DNA of 64,000 nucleotides from Streptomyces violaceoruber (GCF_033406955.1 NZ_CP137734.1:4278001-4342000); one strand, 5' to 3'; numbered from the stretch's first letter, positions 44,109 through 55,252 are shown. Notes: generated by a model not told the origin, from the sequence alone. Translations and numbers: made by a program.

Positions 44109-44454
44109 GTCTCTGCGTCCCCCATAGGCGGCGGGCGCCGGTGGCAGCGGCACGCGCGCTCGTGATCGAAAGTGCTATTCCCGGCCAAGTCTGCCCCAGG
44201 GCACCGACACGTCAAGCGCGGTGCCCGTTCCGTGACCGTACGCGAAAGAAGCGTCGCGGAAGCGTTACAGCCGGCGTACTGCCGCTCCACGGAATTTGCA
44301 CGAGAGTACGGAACCAGGGTTTCATGACCGGTCCGTCTCATGTCCGGTCCCGGCGCCCATCCCGGACCGGAGGCCCCCACGAAGGCTGTAGCGTGGCCGA
44401 CGGAGACCGTAACAACACCGCGCGTACCGCGGGCAGAAACGACGGCGAGGACTG
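44109..44454. other. Divergent promoter region between two kinase genes
   Basis: A 346-bp gap. Two 13-bp direct repeats, TCATGACCGGTCC (44322-44334) and TCATGTCCGGTCC (44338-44350), lie upstream of the plus-strand kinase. I see no gene in it. Confidence 0.55.
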
Positions 44455-46080
<1,626 letters not shown>

Positions 46081-46158
46081 CCCGTACCCCGATCCCTACG
46101 CGCGCGTGCGGCCCGGAAACGGGCTCCACGCGCGCGTCGCGTTGCGGGGACGCCGCCC

Positions 46159-46387
46159 CGGGCAGGTCAGAGCGGCCCCGCCGACCCGTCCGTGAAGTGC
46201 ACCGTGCCGAACTGCGGGTCGACGCGCAGGTAGGCGGGCTCGAAGGGCTCGCCGTCCACCCGGTCCGGCGTCACGGGCAGGTCAGAGCGGCCCCGCCGAC
46301 CCGTCCGTGAAGTGCACCGTGCCGAACTGCGGGTCGACGCGCAGGTAGGCGGGCTCGAAGGGCTCGCCGTCCACCCGGTCCGGCGTC
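46159..46387. repeat. 115-bp tandem duplication of the 3' end of the PPOX gene
   Basis: Bases 46159-46272 and 46274-46387 are identical over 114 positions (period 115). The inner copy belongs to the functional gene end; the outer copy lies downstream of its stop codon. Confidence 0.93.
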
Positions 46388-46689
46388 GGACCGAACCGCT
46401 CCAGCTCGGCGGTGCTCGGCTCGTGGGTCTCGCACCGGCCCACGACCTGCACGGTCCACAGGCTCTCGCCGGGCCGCGCGGAGGTCAGGTTGTCCGCTCC
46501 GTACGCGACGACGCTCCCGGCGCACACCCGGTGGTACCCCCAGCTCCTGGGCATGCGCAGCAGGACCCGGCCGTCGGCCACGATGTGCCGCGCGTGGGCG
46601 AGGAAGGGCAGGGCGCGCAGGGTGGTGGCCGCCCGGCCGTAGGCGGTGCGGCCGAGCAGGCCGACGGCGAGCTGTTCGTCGGAGGGCAT
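46282..46689 (-). CDS. Pyridoxamine 5'-phosphate oxidase-family protein
   Basis: A 135-residue split-barrel flavin-binding-type protein (PPOX family): residues 10-135 include ALPFLAHARHIVADGRVLLRM, SVVAYGADNLTSARPGESLWTVQVVGRC and FEPAYLRVDPQFGTVHF. Such small proteins bind FMN or F420 and act on varied substrates; the particular one is unknown. It lies 125 bp from a NarL-type response regulator on the same strand. The 3' end has been copied in tandem, so a short fragment of the gene (38 codons) follows its stop. Confidence 0.75.
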   Translation of the reverse strand: MPSDEQLAVGLLGRTAYGRAATTLRALPFLAHARHIVADGRVLLRMPRSWGYHRVCAGSVVAYGADNLTSARPGESLWTVQVVGRCETHEPSTAELERFGPTPDRVDGEPFEPAYLRVDPQFGTVHFTDGSAGPL

Positions 46690-46813
46690 GGTCTCACTGT
46701 GCGGGAGCCCGGGGCCCGGGAACAGGGCCGCCCGCCCCGGCAGGAGAGGACGTAAGTCCCGAGTAAGCCGTCCCGGGCAGGCCCGGTGCGCGCCCGGGCG
46801 GGGGAGAGGACCG

Positions 46814-47488
46814 TCAGCGGTTCTCGGCCTCCAGGCGGGCCACGAAGGCGGCGGCCTGGGAGCGCCGCTGCATGCCGAGCTTGCCCAGCAGGCTCGACAC
46901 GTAGTTCTTGATCGTCTTCTCCGCAAGGTGCAGCCGCTCGCCGATCGCGCGGTTGGTCAGCCCCTCGCCGATCAGCTCCAGGATGCGGCGCTCCTGCTCG
47001 GTGAGCCGGGCCAGCCGGTCGTCGGGCCTGGTCCCGCCGCCGCGCAGCCGCTCCAGCACGCGCGCGGTGGCCGCCGGATCGAGCAGCGACTTGCCGGCCG
47101 CCACCTCCCGCACGGCGCCGAGCAGCTCGGCGCCGCGGATGTCCTTGAGGACGTAGCCGGAGGCGCCCGCCATGATCGCGTCGAAGAGGGCCTCGTCGTC
47201 GGCGAAGGAGGTCAGCATCAGGCAGCGGACGGACTCGTCCCGGGAGCGGATGTCGCGGCAGACCTCCACGCCGCTGCCGTCGGGCAGTCGTACGTCCAGC
47301 ACCGCGACGTCCGGGCGGGTGGCCGTGACCCGGGCCTGCGCCTCGGCGGCCGTACCGGCCTCGCCCACCACCTCGATGTCGGCCTCGCCGGAGAGCAGAT
47401 CGTGCACCCCGCGCCGGACCACCTCATGGTCGTCGAGGAGGAATACCCGGATTTTTCCGTCTTCGCGCACGCGGTCAGTGTCACACAC
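46814..47488 (-). CDS. NarL/FixJ-type response regulator (LuxR HTH)
   Basis: A 224-residue response regulator. Receiver domain about 12-130 with acidic pocket (DDHE), phospho-acceptor Asp65 in VAVLDVRLPDG, and the KD lysine in GYVLKDIRGAE; LuxR-type HTH about 158-215 (LTEQERRILELIGEGLTNRAIGERLHLAEKTIKNYVSSLL). It resembles DevR/DosR-like regulators. No histidine kinase lies beside it, so it is an orphan here. Start GTG 47488 has GGGAAGAG upstream; GTG 47470 would be a shorter alternative. The adjacent PPOX gene may be its target. Confidence 0.88.
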   Translation of the reverse strand: MCDTDRVREDGKIRVFLLDDHEVVRRGVHDLLSGEADIEVVGEAGTAAEAQARVTATRPDVAVLDVRLPDGSGVEVCRDIRSRDESVRCLMLTSFADDEALFDAIMAGASGYVLKDIRGAELLGAVREVAAGKSLLDPAATARVLERLRGGGTRPDDRLARLTEQERRILELIGEGLTNRAIGERLHLAEKTIKNYVSSLLGKLGMQRRSQAAAFVARLEAENR

Positions 47489-47793
47489 CGACTCTTCCCG
47501 TGCCCGGGGTGGCCGGGATAACGTGCCGTTGTTCCGGCCCCCTGCAAGGCTGTGACCAGTAGAACTTCCGTCCTTCGCCGATTTACTTGGAAATCCGAGT
47601 AAAAACGCAGGTCAGGAGGGGTTTCACAGAAATGTGGAGCACTGGGTAACGTGCTGTTCGCAGGGCGCTCGCCGGGGCACCTGTCACGCCTGTTCCCGAT
47701 CGGGCCGCACCCACCCTTGTGCGTCCGCCGGGCCGCAGGTGAGCCGCACTGGCTTCCGGCGAACCCGGGGGCCGGACCGACGGAGGAGCACAC
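47489..47793. other. Intergenic region between response regulator and E1 alpha
   Basis: A 305-bp divergent gap with an AT-richer part at about 47560-47650. It contains a 22-bp near-palindrome (47582-47603) and the GGAGGA ribosome-binding site of the E1 alpha gene. No gene seen. Confidence 0.55.
47582..47603. promoter_or_regulatory. Near-perfect 22-bp palindrome upstream of bkd operon
   Basis: Arms TTTACTTGGA and TCCGAGTAAA pair with one G-T mismatch around AA. It is 190 bp upstream of the E1 alpha start codon and about 95 bp from the response-regulator start; a regulator-binding site is possible. Confidence 0.5.
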
Positions 47794-49023
47794 GTGACCG
47801 AGAGCACTGCCGCGCGTAAGCCGCGACGCAGCGCCGGAAGCAAGGCGGCCGGGACCACCGGCAGCAAGGCCGGCACCGGCAAGCGCACGACTCGCACCAC
47901 CAGCACCACCCGTACCGCTGCCGAGAAGGGCTCCGACACGGAGCTGGTGCAGCTGCTGACGCCCGAGGGCGAGCGCGTCGAGGACGCCGCTCACGCCGAG
48001 TACGCCTCGTACGTCGCCGACATCACCCCCGACGAGCTGCGCGGCCTGTACCGCGACATGGTGCTCACCCGGCGCTTCGACGCCGAGGCCACCGCCCTGC
48101 AGCGCCAGGGCGAGCTGGGCCTGTGGGCCTCCCTGCTCGGCCAGGAGGCCGCCCAGATCGGCTCCGGCCGGGCCACCCGCGAGGACGACTACGTCTTCCC
48201 GACCTACCGCGAGCACGGCGTCGCCTGGTGCCGCGGCGTCGACCCGACCAACCTCCTCGGCATGTTCCGCGGGGTGAACAACGGCGGCTGGGACCCCAAC
48301 AGCAACAACTTCCACCTGTACACCATCGTCATCGGCTCGCAGGCGCTGCACGCCACGGGCTACGCGATGGGCGTGGCCAAGGACGGCGCCGACTCGGGCG
48401 TGATCGCGTACTTCGGCGACGGCGCCTCCAGCCAGGGCGACGTCAGCGAGGCGTTCAACTTCGCCGCCGTCTACAACGCGCCCGTGGTGTTCTTCTGCCA
48501 GAACAACCAGTGGGCGATCTCCGAGTCCAACGAGAAGCAGACCCGGGTGCCGCTCTACCAGCGCGCCCAGGGCTTCGGCTTCCCCGGCGTCCGCGTCGAC
48601 GGCAACGACGTGCTGGCCTCCCTCGCGGTCACCCGCTGGGCCCTGGACCGCGCCCGGCGCGGCGAGGGACCGGCGCTGATCGAGGCGTACACGTACCGCA
48701 TGGGCGCGCACACCACCTCGGACGACCCCTCCCGCTACCGGCACGACGACGAGCGCGCCGCCTGGGAGGCGAAGGACCCGATCCTGCGCCTTCGCCGCTT
48801 CCTGGAGTCCGCAAACCATGCGGACGAGGGATTCTTCGCGGAACTGGAGGCCGAGAGCGAGACGTTGGGCAAACGAGTGCGCGAAGTGGTCCGTGCCATG
48901 CCGGACCCGGACCGGTTCGCCATCTTCGAGAACGTGTACGCGGACGGGCACGCGCTCGTGGACGAGGAGCGGGCGCAGTTCGCCGCGTACCAGGCATCGT
49001 TCGCAGACGCAGAGGGGGTCTGA
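47794..49023 (+). CDS. bkdA: Branched-chain 2-oxoacid dehydrogenase E1 alpha (first locus)
   Basis: A 409-residue E1 alpha subunit. ThDP motif YFGDGASSQGDVSEAF with the matching QNNQWAIS, and RMGAHTTSDDPSRY in the phosphorylation loop position. It carries a Lys/Arg/Ser/Thr-rich N-terminal tail of about 50 residues (RKPRRSAGSKAAGTTGSKAG), not seen in the second copy at 30425. GTG 47794 follows GGAGGA. The downstream E1 beta gene is one base away. Confidence 0.94.
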   Translation: MTESTAARKPRRSAGSKAAGTTGSKAGTGKRTTRTTSTTRTAAEKGSDTELVQLLTPEGERVEDAAHAEYASYVADITPDELRGLYRDMVLTRRFDAEATALQRQGELGLWASLLGQEAAQIGSGRATREDDYVFPTYREHGVAWCRGVDPTNLLGMFRGVNNGGWDPNSNNFHLYTIVIGSQALHATGYAMGVAKDGADSGVIAYFGDGASSQGDVSEAFNFAAVYNAPVVFFCQNNQWAISESNEKQTRVPLYQRAQGFGFPGVRVDGNDVLASLAVTRWALDRARRGEGPALIEAYTYRMGAHTTSDDPSRYRHDDERAAWEAKDPILRLRRFLESANHADEGFFAELEAESETLGKRVREVVRAMPDPDRFAIFENVYADGHALVDEERAQFAAYQASFADAEGV

Positions 49024-49024
49024 C

Positions 49025-50005
<981 letters not shown>

Positions 50006-50015
50006 GGAGGGGAGC

Positions 50016-51434
50016 GTGACGACGATGACGGACAGCTCCGTGCGTGAGTTCAAGATGCCCGACGTGGGCGAGGGGCTCACCGAGGCCGAGATCCTCAAGT
50101 GGTACGTCCAGCCCGGTGACACGGTCACCGACGGCCAGGTGGTGTGCGAGGTCGAGACGGCCAAGGCCGCCGTCGAACTGCCCATCCCCTACGACGGCGT
50201 GGTCCGCGAGCTGCACTTCCCCGAGGGCACCACGGTCGACGTGGGTACGTCGATCATCGCGGTGGCCGTCGGCGACGGCGCGGCGGCGGCCGCGGAGCCG
50301 GTGCAGGAGGCCGTGGCGGAGGAGCCCAAGCCGGAGGGCCGCCAGCCGGTCCTGGTCGGGTACGGGGTCTCCACCTCCTCGACCAAGCGCCGTCCCCGCA
50401 AGGGCGCGGAGGCCCCGGCCGCCGCGCAGACGCCGGCGGCGGCGATCCAGGCCGAGCTGAACGGCCACGGCCAGGCAGCGCCCGCGGCGCCCGCGGCACC
50501 GGCCGCGCCGGTCACCGGCGACCGCCCGCTGGCCAAGCCTCCGGTGCGCAAGCTCGCCAAGGACCTGGGCGTCGACCTGGCGACCGTGGTCCCGTCCGGC
50601 CCGGACGGCATCATCACCCGCGAGGACGTGCACGCGGCGGTGTCGGCGCCCGAGCCGGCCCAGGCGGCGGCCCCGCGTTCCGAGCAGGCCGCGCCCGCTC
50701 CGTCCCCGTCGGCCCCGTCGTCGTACGACACGACGCGCGAGACCCGTGTCCCGGTCAAGGGCGTGCGCAAGGCGACGGCGGCGGCGATGGTCGGTTCGGC
50801 GTTCACCGCGCCGCACGTCACCGAGTTCGTGACGGTCGACGTGACGCGCACGATGAAGCTGGTCGAGGAGCTGAAGCAGGACAAGGAGTACACGGGCCTG
50901 CGGGTGAACCCGCTGCTCCTGATCGCCAAGGCCCTCCTCGTCGCGATCAGGCGCAACCCGGACGTCAACGCGTCCTGGGACGAGGCGGCCCAGGAGATCG
51001 TGGTCAAGCACTACGTCAACCTGGGCATCGCCGCCGCCACCCCGCGCGGCCTGATCGTTCCGAACATCAAGGACGCCCACGCGCAGACCCTGCCGCAGCT
51101 GGCGGGTTCGCTGGGCGAGCTGGTGTCGACGGCCAGGGAGGGCAAGACCTCCCCGGCCGCCATGCAGGGCGGCACGGTGACCATCACCAACGTTGGCGTC
51201 TTCGGCGTCGACACCGGCACGCCGATCCTCAACCCGGGCGAGTCCGCGATCCTGGCGGTCGGCGCGATCAAGCTCCAGCCGTGGGTCCACAAGGGCAAGG
51301 TGAAGCCCCGCCAGGTCACCACCCTCGCGCTGAGCTTCGACCACCGCCTGGTCGACGGCGAACTGGGCTCCAAGGTCCTCGCCGACGTCGCGGCGGTCCT
51401 GGAGCAGCCGAAGCGGTTGATCAGCTGGGCCTGA
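50016..51434 (+). CDS. bkdC: 2-oxoacid dehydrogenase E2 (first locus)
   Basis: A 472-residue acyltransferase: lipoyl domain with Lys50 in VCEVETAKAAVE, an Ala/Pro linker, peripheral subunit-binding domain (VRKLAKDLGVDLATVVPSGP, about 175-205), and the catalytic domain ending with SFDHRLVDGELGSK. GTG 50016 is preferred because GAGGAGGGG lies directly upstream; the ATG at 50025 is a three-residue-shorter alternative. A hairpin terminates the operon. Confidence 0.93.
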   Translation: MTTMTDSSVREFKMPDVGEGLTEAEILKWYVQPGDTVTDGQVVCEVETAKAAVELPIPYDGVVRELHFPEGTTVDVGTSIIAVAVGDGAAAAAEPVQEAVAEEPKPEGRQPVLVGYGVSTSSTKRRPRKGAEAPAAAQTPAAAIQAELNGHGQAAPAAPAAPAAPVTGDRPLAKPPVRKLAKDLGVDLATVVPSGPDGIITREDVHAAVSAPEPAQAAAPRSEQAAPAPSPSAPSSYDTTRETRVPVKGVRKATAAAMVGSAFTAPHVTEFVTVDVTRTMKLVEELKQDKEYTGLRVNPLLLIAKALLVAIRRNPDVNASWDEAAQEIVVKHYVNLGIAAATPRGLIVPNIKDAHAQTLPQLAGSLGELVSTAREGKTSPAAMQGGTVTITNVGVFGVDTGTPILNPGESAILAVGAIKLQPWVHKGKVKPRQVTTLALSFDHRLVDGELGSKVLADVAAVLEQPKRLISWA

Positions 51435-51462
51435 CGGCCACGAACCGGGTACCTTCACGACG

Positions 51463-51497
51463 GAGGGGCGCCGCAAGCTCGAGTTGCGACGCCCCTC
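51463..51497 (+). terminator. Hairpin terminator after first bkd operon
   Basis: A 14-bp stem (51463-51476 with 51484-51497, one mismatch) with a seven-base loop, followed by TTGTTGT. It is also before the convergent BRO-N gene. Confidence 0.8.
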
Positions 51498-51511
51498 TTG
51501 TTGTGCCGGGC

Positions 51512-52496
51512 TCAGCCCCGGTGCAGCACGTACACCGGAGCCCCGTCCTCGGCCCCGCCCCGTGAGCGGATGCAGGCGTGGGTGCGCAGCAGCCGCAGGC
51601 ATTCGTTGACCCGCCGTACGGAGAGGCCCGTACGGCCGGCGATCGACTCCAGCGGCTCCCGCAGCTCACCCTTCTCCACCAGCACCGGTGCGATGGCCCG
51701 GGCGACCGTCCACACGTCCTCCGTCACGGACAACCGCTGCCGCCAGTCGGCCAGTAGGGACTCCGTGGTCGGTACCGGGGCGAGGTGGCCGCGGGGAGAC
51801 CCTTGGTGGAGAACCAGGGTGTCGAACCGGTCCGCGATGCGCTCCAAGGCGTGCACCATGGCCTGTTGCACGGCGAGGGTGGACTGCTGGACGGCGAGTG
51901 TGGCCTGCTGCGTGGCCAGCATCTCCCGCTGGAGTGCGATCGACGTGCGCTGGCCCTCCGCCAACTCCTCGTCCAGCTTCAGGTTGTGCGCCTCCAGCCG
52001 GACGATGGCATCGGCCACCTGGTCCGGCATGGCGTAGGCGACGGGGGCACCGGGTTCGGTGGGCTGCACCTCCGCCTCGTCCAGAGAGTAAGAACCCTCG
52101 CGCTGCACGGTCTCGACGACTTCGGCGACCCACTGCTTGAAGGGGGCGCAGGCCGGTTTGGTGCAGGCGTTGACGAGCAGGATGAGACCTTGCAGATCAA
52201 TGAGTTGCAAGTCTCGTCGCCACTTTCTACCTGCGGGAATGCTGAGACTGTGACTTCCAGTCACAGTCTCGAGACTGTCTCGGTGTTCCTCCGGTACGTG
52301 GTCGAGAAGGGCCTTTCGGGTCGTGGTGTATCCCAACTCCTTGCACACGTCCGCTGCCGGAAACCAGTGGCTTCCGCCCGGCATGGTCAGCCTGCGCACC
52401 CGGGCGCCGGTCGCCGGTCGCCGCGTAGACGAAGTCGCTGACGTCGATCGCGTCGTTCTGCTTGGCGAAGTTCTTTCGTTCGCTCGGTTCGTTCAT
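51512..52496 (-). pseudogene. BRO-N domain phage antirepressor-like gene, frameshifted by a 7-bp duplication
   Basis: The ATG at 52496 (after GGAGGT) opens MNEPSERKNFAKQNDAIDVS and DFVYAATG, the start of a BRO-N (prophage antirepressor) protein, but after about 30 residues the frame is wrong. The continuation, RRLTMPGGSHWFPAADVCKELGY and on to a C-terminal winged-helix-like region (LSVRRVNECLRLLRTHACIR), is in another frame ending at 51512. Removing one copy of a perfect 7-bp duplication (52408-52421, CGGTCGC twice) restores one 320-residue protein reading AATGARVRRLTM. As it stands it is a pseudogene, unless the duplication is variable. Coiled-coil TQQATLAVQQSTLAVQQ is mid-protein. The DNA is less GC-rich than its surroundings. 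Confidence 0.82.
52244..52270. repeat. 12-bp perfect inverted repeat inside the BRO-N gene
   Basis: Arms 52244-52255 (GAGACTGTGACT) and 52259-52270 (AGTCACAGTCTC) around TCC, followed at once by another GAGACTGTCTC (52271-). Strong hairpin or regulator site within coding sequence. Confidence 0.85.
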
Positions 52497-52643
52497 GTGA
52501 ACCACCTCCGTCGCGGAACGTAGGGCGGAGTCAGGGGCATATGCCAGCCAGATTCGCGGATGTTCACGACTGCGAGCGAAGATGATCGAAAGAGCTGCGG
52601 TGGTCCCCGAGGGGCGTGTAACAGGCCCCCGGGGCCGCTGTGT

Positions 52644-53630
52644 TCAGCCCCGGGTCGGGTCCGTGCGGAGGGTGTTGAGGAGGGCCGCGCCGCGTTCGGC
52701 GTCGTCGATGCTGATGGCGAAGTCGCTTCGGCGGCCCCGGGGGCGTATGACCAGGCACTCGCCGGCGCGCAGCATGACCGTGGTGCCGAGGCCGCTCAGC
52801 CGGTAGCCCCAGCCGCCGACCTCGGCGGGGCGGCGGACCTCCATCCGGGCCGTGTCGATGTCGCCGGGTGCCCAGCGCCGTCCGGGCCAGCCGAGCGGGC
52901 CGAAGGAGACCTCCAGGCCCCGTTCCGAGACCCGGGCCTGGACCGAGGAGAAGACCCCGCAGGCCAGGGACCCGGCGGCGCAGCCGGCGAACAGCGCCCA
53001 CAGGGCGCCCGGGGCGGCCACGCCACCGGCCAGCGCGACCAGTGCGCCCACGGCCACCAGGCCGATCGCGGCCGCGATCAGCTGGAGCCAGGGGTTGGCG
53101 GTGCGGGAGAACCAGACCAGCCGGCGGCCCTTCGGGATGTCCAGCGCGGGGGTGCCCTCGTCGGGCGTCGCGGCGTCGTGGGTGCCGCGCCGCCGGGTGA
53201 CGAGCAGCCAGGCGGCCACGCCCGCGAGTACGGCCCCGGCCAGGATCGCGACGACCCAGGCGGTGGGCTGACGGGCCTCGTGCCAGTCCGCGCGGTCCAG
53301 GTTGGCCCGGATGACCGCGGCCTGCGCGCCGGTGAGGACGATGCCCATGGGGAGCAGGGTCACGGTGGTCCAGGGACGGGCCGGCGGGCCCGCCCGCATC
53401 AGGGGGACGGTGACCGCGGCCGCCGTCACCAGCCAGATCAGCGCGGGGGCGAGGGACGCCGCCCACAGGGGCATCGAGCCGTCGGGCGCTTCGCCGTTCA
53501 GGCCCCAGTGGGTCGCCAGCCGGTCCGGCAGCCGGTCCCGCGCCAGCAGCGGCATCGCGGCGAGCACGGCTGTGACCCCGGCCGTCCAGACCGCCGCCGT
53601 CGCCCGCCGTGCCGCTGTCGTGTCCCTCAT
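52644..53630 (-). CDS. DUF1648 domain membrane protein
   Basis: A 328-residue protein. N-terminal DUF1648 segment (AAVWTAGVTAVLAAMPLLARDRLPDRLATHWGLNGEAPD) followed by about six membrane helices, then a soluble C-terminal domain (about 230-325) with YRLSGLGTTVMLRAGECLVIRP. Similar proteins accompany small GntR regulators, as here: the gntR stop overlaps its ATG (53627-53630). Function unknown. The frame extends upstream to 53888 only as a shadow of the gntR gene. Confidence 0.82.
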   Translation of the reverse strand: MRDTTAARRATAAVWTAGVTAVLAAMPLLARDRLPDRLATHWGLNGEAPDGSMPLWAASLAPALIWLVTAAAVTVPLMRAGPPARPWTTVTLLPMGIVLTGAQAAVIRANLDRADWHEARQPTAWVVAILAGAVLAGVAAWLLVTRRRGTHDAATPDEGTPALDIPKGRRLVWFSRTANPWLQLIAAAIGLVAVGALVALAGGVAAPGALWALFAGCAAGSLACGVFSSVQARVSERGLEVSFGPLGWPGRRWAPGDIDTARMEVRRPAEVGGWGYRLSGLGTTVMLRAGECLVIRPRGRRSDFAISIDDAERGAALLNTLRTDPTRG

Positions 53631-53974
53631 GGCATCCCCCTGATCATGTCGATGAGATCGGTCCTGCTGTAGCCCAGCCGAGCCGCCTCGGCGAGCAGTT
53701 CCCGTACCCGGATCTGCAGTTCGGAGTGGGGCCGGGCGCCCTCGGCCACCGTCACCCCCCGGCCCCGGCGGAATTCCAGCAGGCCCTCGTCCCGCAGGCC
53801 GCGCAGTGCGCGCAGCACGGTGTTGACGTTGACGTCCAGGGCCTCGGAGAGGTCGCGGGCCGAGGGCAGGCGGTCCCCGGGGGCGCACTCCCCCTCGGCG
53901 ATGGCGCGCCGGAGGGCGCCGGCCACCTGTTCGTGCAGGGGGCGGGTGTCGGTCTTGTCCAGACTCAGCAGCAT
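53627..53974 (-). CDS. GntR-family regulator, YtrA subfamily
   Basis: A 115-residue short GntR protein: winged HTH about 10-75 (PLHEQVAGALRRAIAEGECAPGDRLPSARDLSEALDVNVNTVLRALRGL) and a short helical C-terminus for dimerisation, without a ligand domain, as in YtrA. It is coupled to the DUF1648 gene and so likely regulates its own operon. ATG 53974; a longer frame to 54031 lacks SD. Confidence 0.88.
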   Translation of the reverse strand: MLLSLDKTDTRPLHEQVAGALRRAIAEGECAPGDRLPSARDLSEALDVNVNTVLRALRGLRDEGLLEFRRGRGVTVAEGARPHSELQIRVRELLAEAARLGYSRTDLIDMIRGMP

Positions 53975-53998
53975 GGTGCTAATGAAACTATCACCATG
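53972..53998. promoter_or_regulatory. Inverted repeat at the gntR start, candidate operator
   Basis: Perfect arms CATGGTG (53972-53978) and CACCATG (53992-53998) with a 13-base AT-rich spacer overlap the GntR start codon, suitable for autorepression. Confidence 0.5.
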
Positions 53999-54028
53999 TG
54001 CTTCATCGGTACAGGGAGGCCGGCGCAG

Positions 54029-54066
54029 CACGAAGGGCCCGTCGCGTCGGCGACGGGCCCTTCGTG
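54029..54066 (-). terminator. Hairpin terminator downstream of DD-peptidase gene
   Basis: A perfect 17-bp stem (54029-54045 with 54050-54066) with loop GTCG, 21 bp after the end of the minus-strand peptidase gene. Confidence 0.85.
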
Positions 54067-54086
54067 GCGGTGCGGCGGGGGGCGGG

Positions 54087-55031
54087 TTACTTCGTGAACG
54101 CGTAGTTCATGAGCTTCGTGGCGTCCTTGGCGCGCTGCGCCGACGACGAGGACGCCAGGACCGTGCCGATCACCGTCTTCCCCTTCCGGGTCGCGGCGAA
54201 GACCAGGCAGTACTTGGCCTCCGGCCCCGACCCGGTCTTCACGCCGATCGCTCCGCTGTAACTGCCCAGCAGGGTGTTGGTGTTGGTCCAGGGTGCCATC
54301 GTGCGGGTGCCGCCCTTCTTCGTCCTCGTCTTCGCCGTGTACTTCTTGGTCTTGACGATGGTGCGGAAGGTGGAGTTCTTCATCGCGCTGCTCGCGATCT
54401 TCGTGAGGTCGCGCGGCGTGGAGTAGTTCTTGCCGTTGCCGATGCCGTCGAACGAGTCGAAGTGCGTGTTCTTCAGGCCGAGGCTCTTGGCGGTCGCGTT
54501 CATCTTGCCGATGAAGGACTTCACCCGCGCCGCCCGCGTCCTGCCCGAGCCGAACTTGTCTGCCAGCGCGTACGCGGCGTCGCAGCCGGACGGCAGCATC
54601 AGCCCGTACAGCAGCTGGCGGACCGTCACCTTGTCGCCGACGATCAGGCGGGCGGACGAGGCGTTCTTCGACACGATGTAGTCGCTGTACGCCATCTGGA
54701 TCGTGACCTTCGCGTCCAGGTTCAGCTTCGGCTGGGAGAGGACGACCTTGGCGGTCATGATCTTGGTGGTGGAGCCGGTGGAGCGCCTGGTGTCGGCGGC
54801 CTTGGTGTAGAGCGACCTGCCGGTCGCGTTGTTCATCACGAAGCCGCCCCTGGCGGCGATCGAGGGCACGGCGGCGGCCCGTACGGGTGCCGCGAGCGCG
54901 CGGTCGGGTGCGGCGGCCTGTGCCGGAGCGGTGGCGAGGACGCCGGTGGCGAGGACGGCGGCGCCGGTCAGGACGGCGGCGAGGGCCCTGCGCGGACGGA
55001 CGGATGCGGTGGCGCCCGGAATGGCGTTCAT
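54087..55031 (-). CDS. D-alanyl-D-alanine carboxypeptidase/transpeptidase, Streptomyces K15 type
   Basis: A 314-residue secreted serine peptidase acting on peptidoglycan stems. Signal peptide at about 1-40 (ALAAVLTGAAVLATGVLATAPAQA). Active-site motifs: Ser87-Thr-Thr-Lys90, Ser148-Gly-Cys150 and Lys265-Thr-Gly267. The spacing of 61 and 117 residues and the unusual SGC instead of SxN are the same as in the K15 DD-transpeptidase of Streptomyces. Thus it probably favours transpeptidation over hydrolysis. ATG 55031. Confidence 0.92.
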   Translation of the reverse strand: MNAIPGATASVRPRRALAAVLTGAAVLATGVLATAPAQAAAPDRALAAPVRAAAVPSIAARGGFVMNNATGRSLYTKAADTRRSTGSTTKIMTAKVVLSQPKLNLDAKVTIQMAYSDYIVSKNASSARLIVGDKVTVRQLLYGLMLPSGCDAAYALADKFGSGRTRAARVKSFIGKMNATAKSLGLKNTHFDSFDGIGNGKNYSTPRDLTKIASSAMKNSTFRTIVKTKKYTAKTRTKKGGTRTMAPWTNTNTLLGSYSGAIGVKTGSGPEAKYCLVFAATRKGKTVIGTVLASSSSAQRAKDATKLMNYAFTK

Positions 55032-55252
55032 TGAGTTGATTACCCCGATTATGGTGAATTCCCCTGGAGTGCGGCCGAGTTGTGGTCGATGGAGCGGTGG
55101 CCGCGACAGTCCGACACCCGAGGGAGGCGAATGGTTGCGCGGCGGGGCCGGGGGAAGGCCTCCGGTTCCCTCCGAGGGGTGAGCGGGCCGAGTCGGCGTC
55201 CGGATACTGGACCGGATCCCTCTTGTGTCCCTGTTGTATCTATCCTGTCGGC

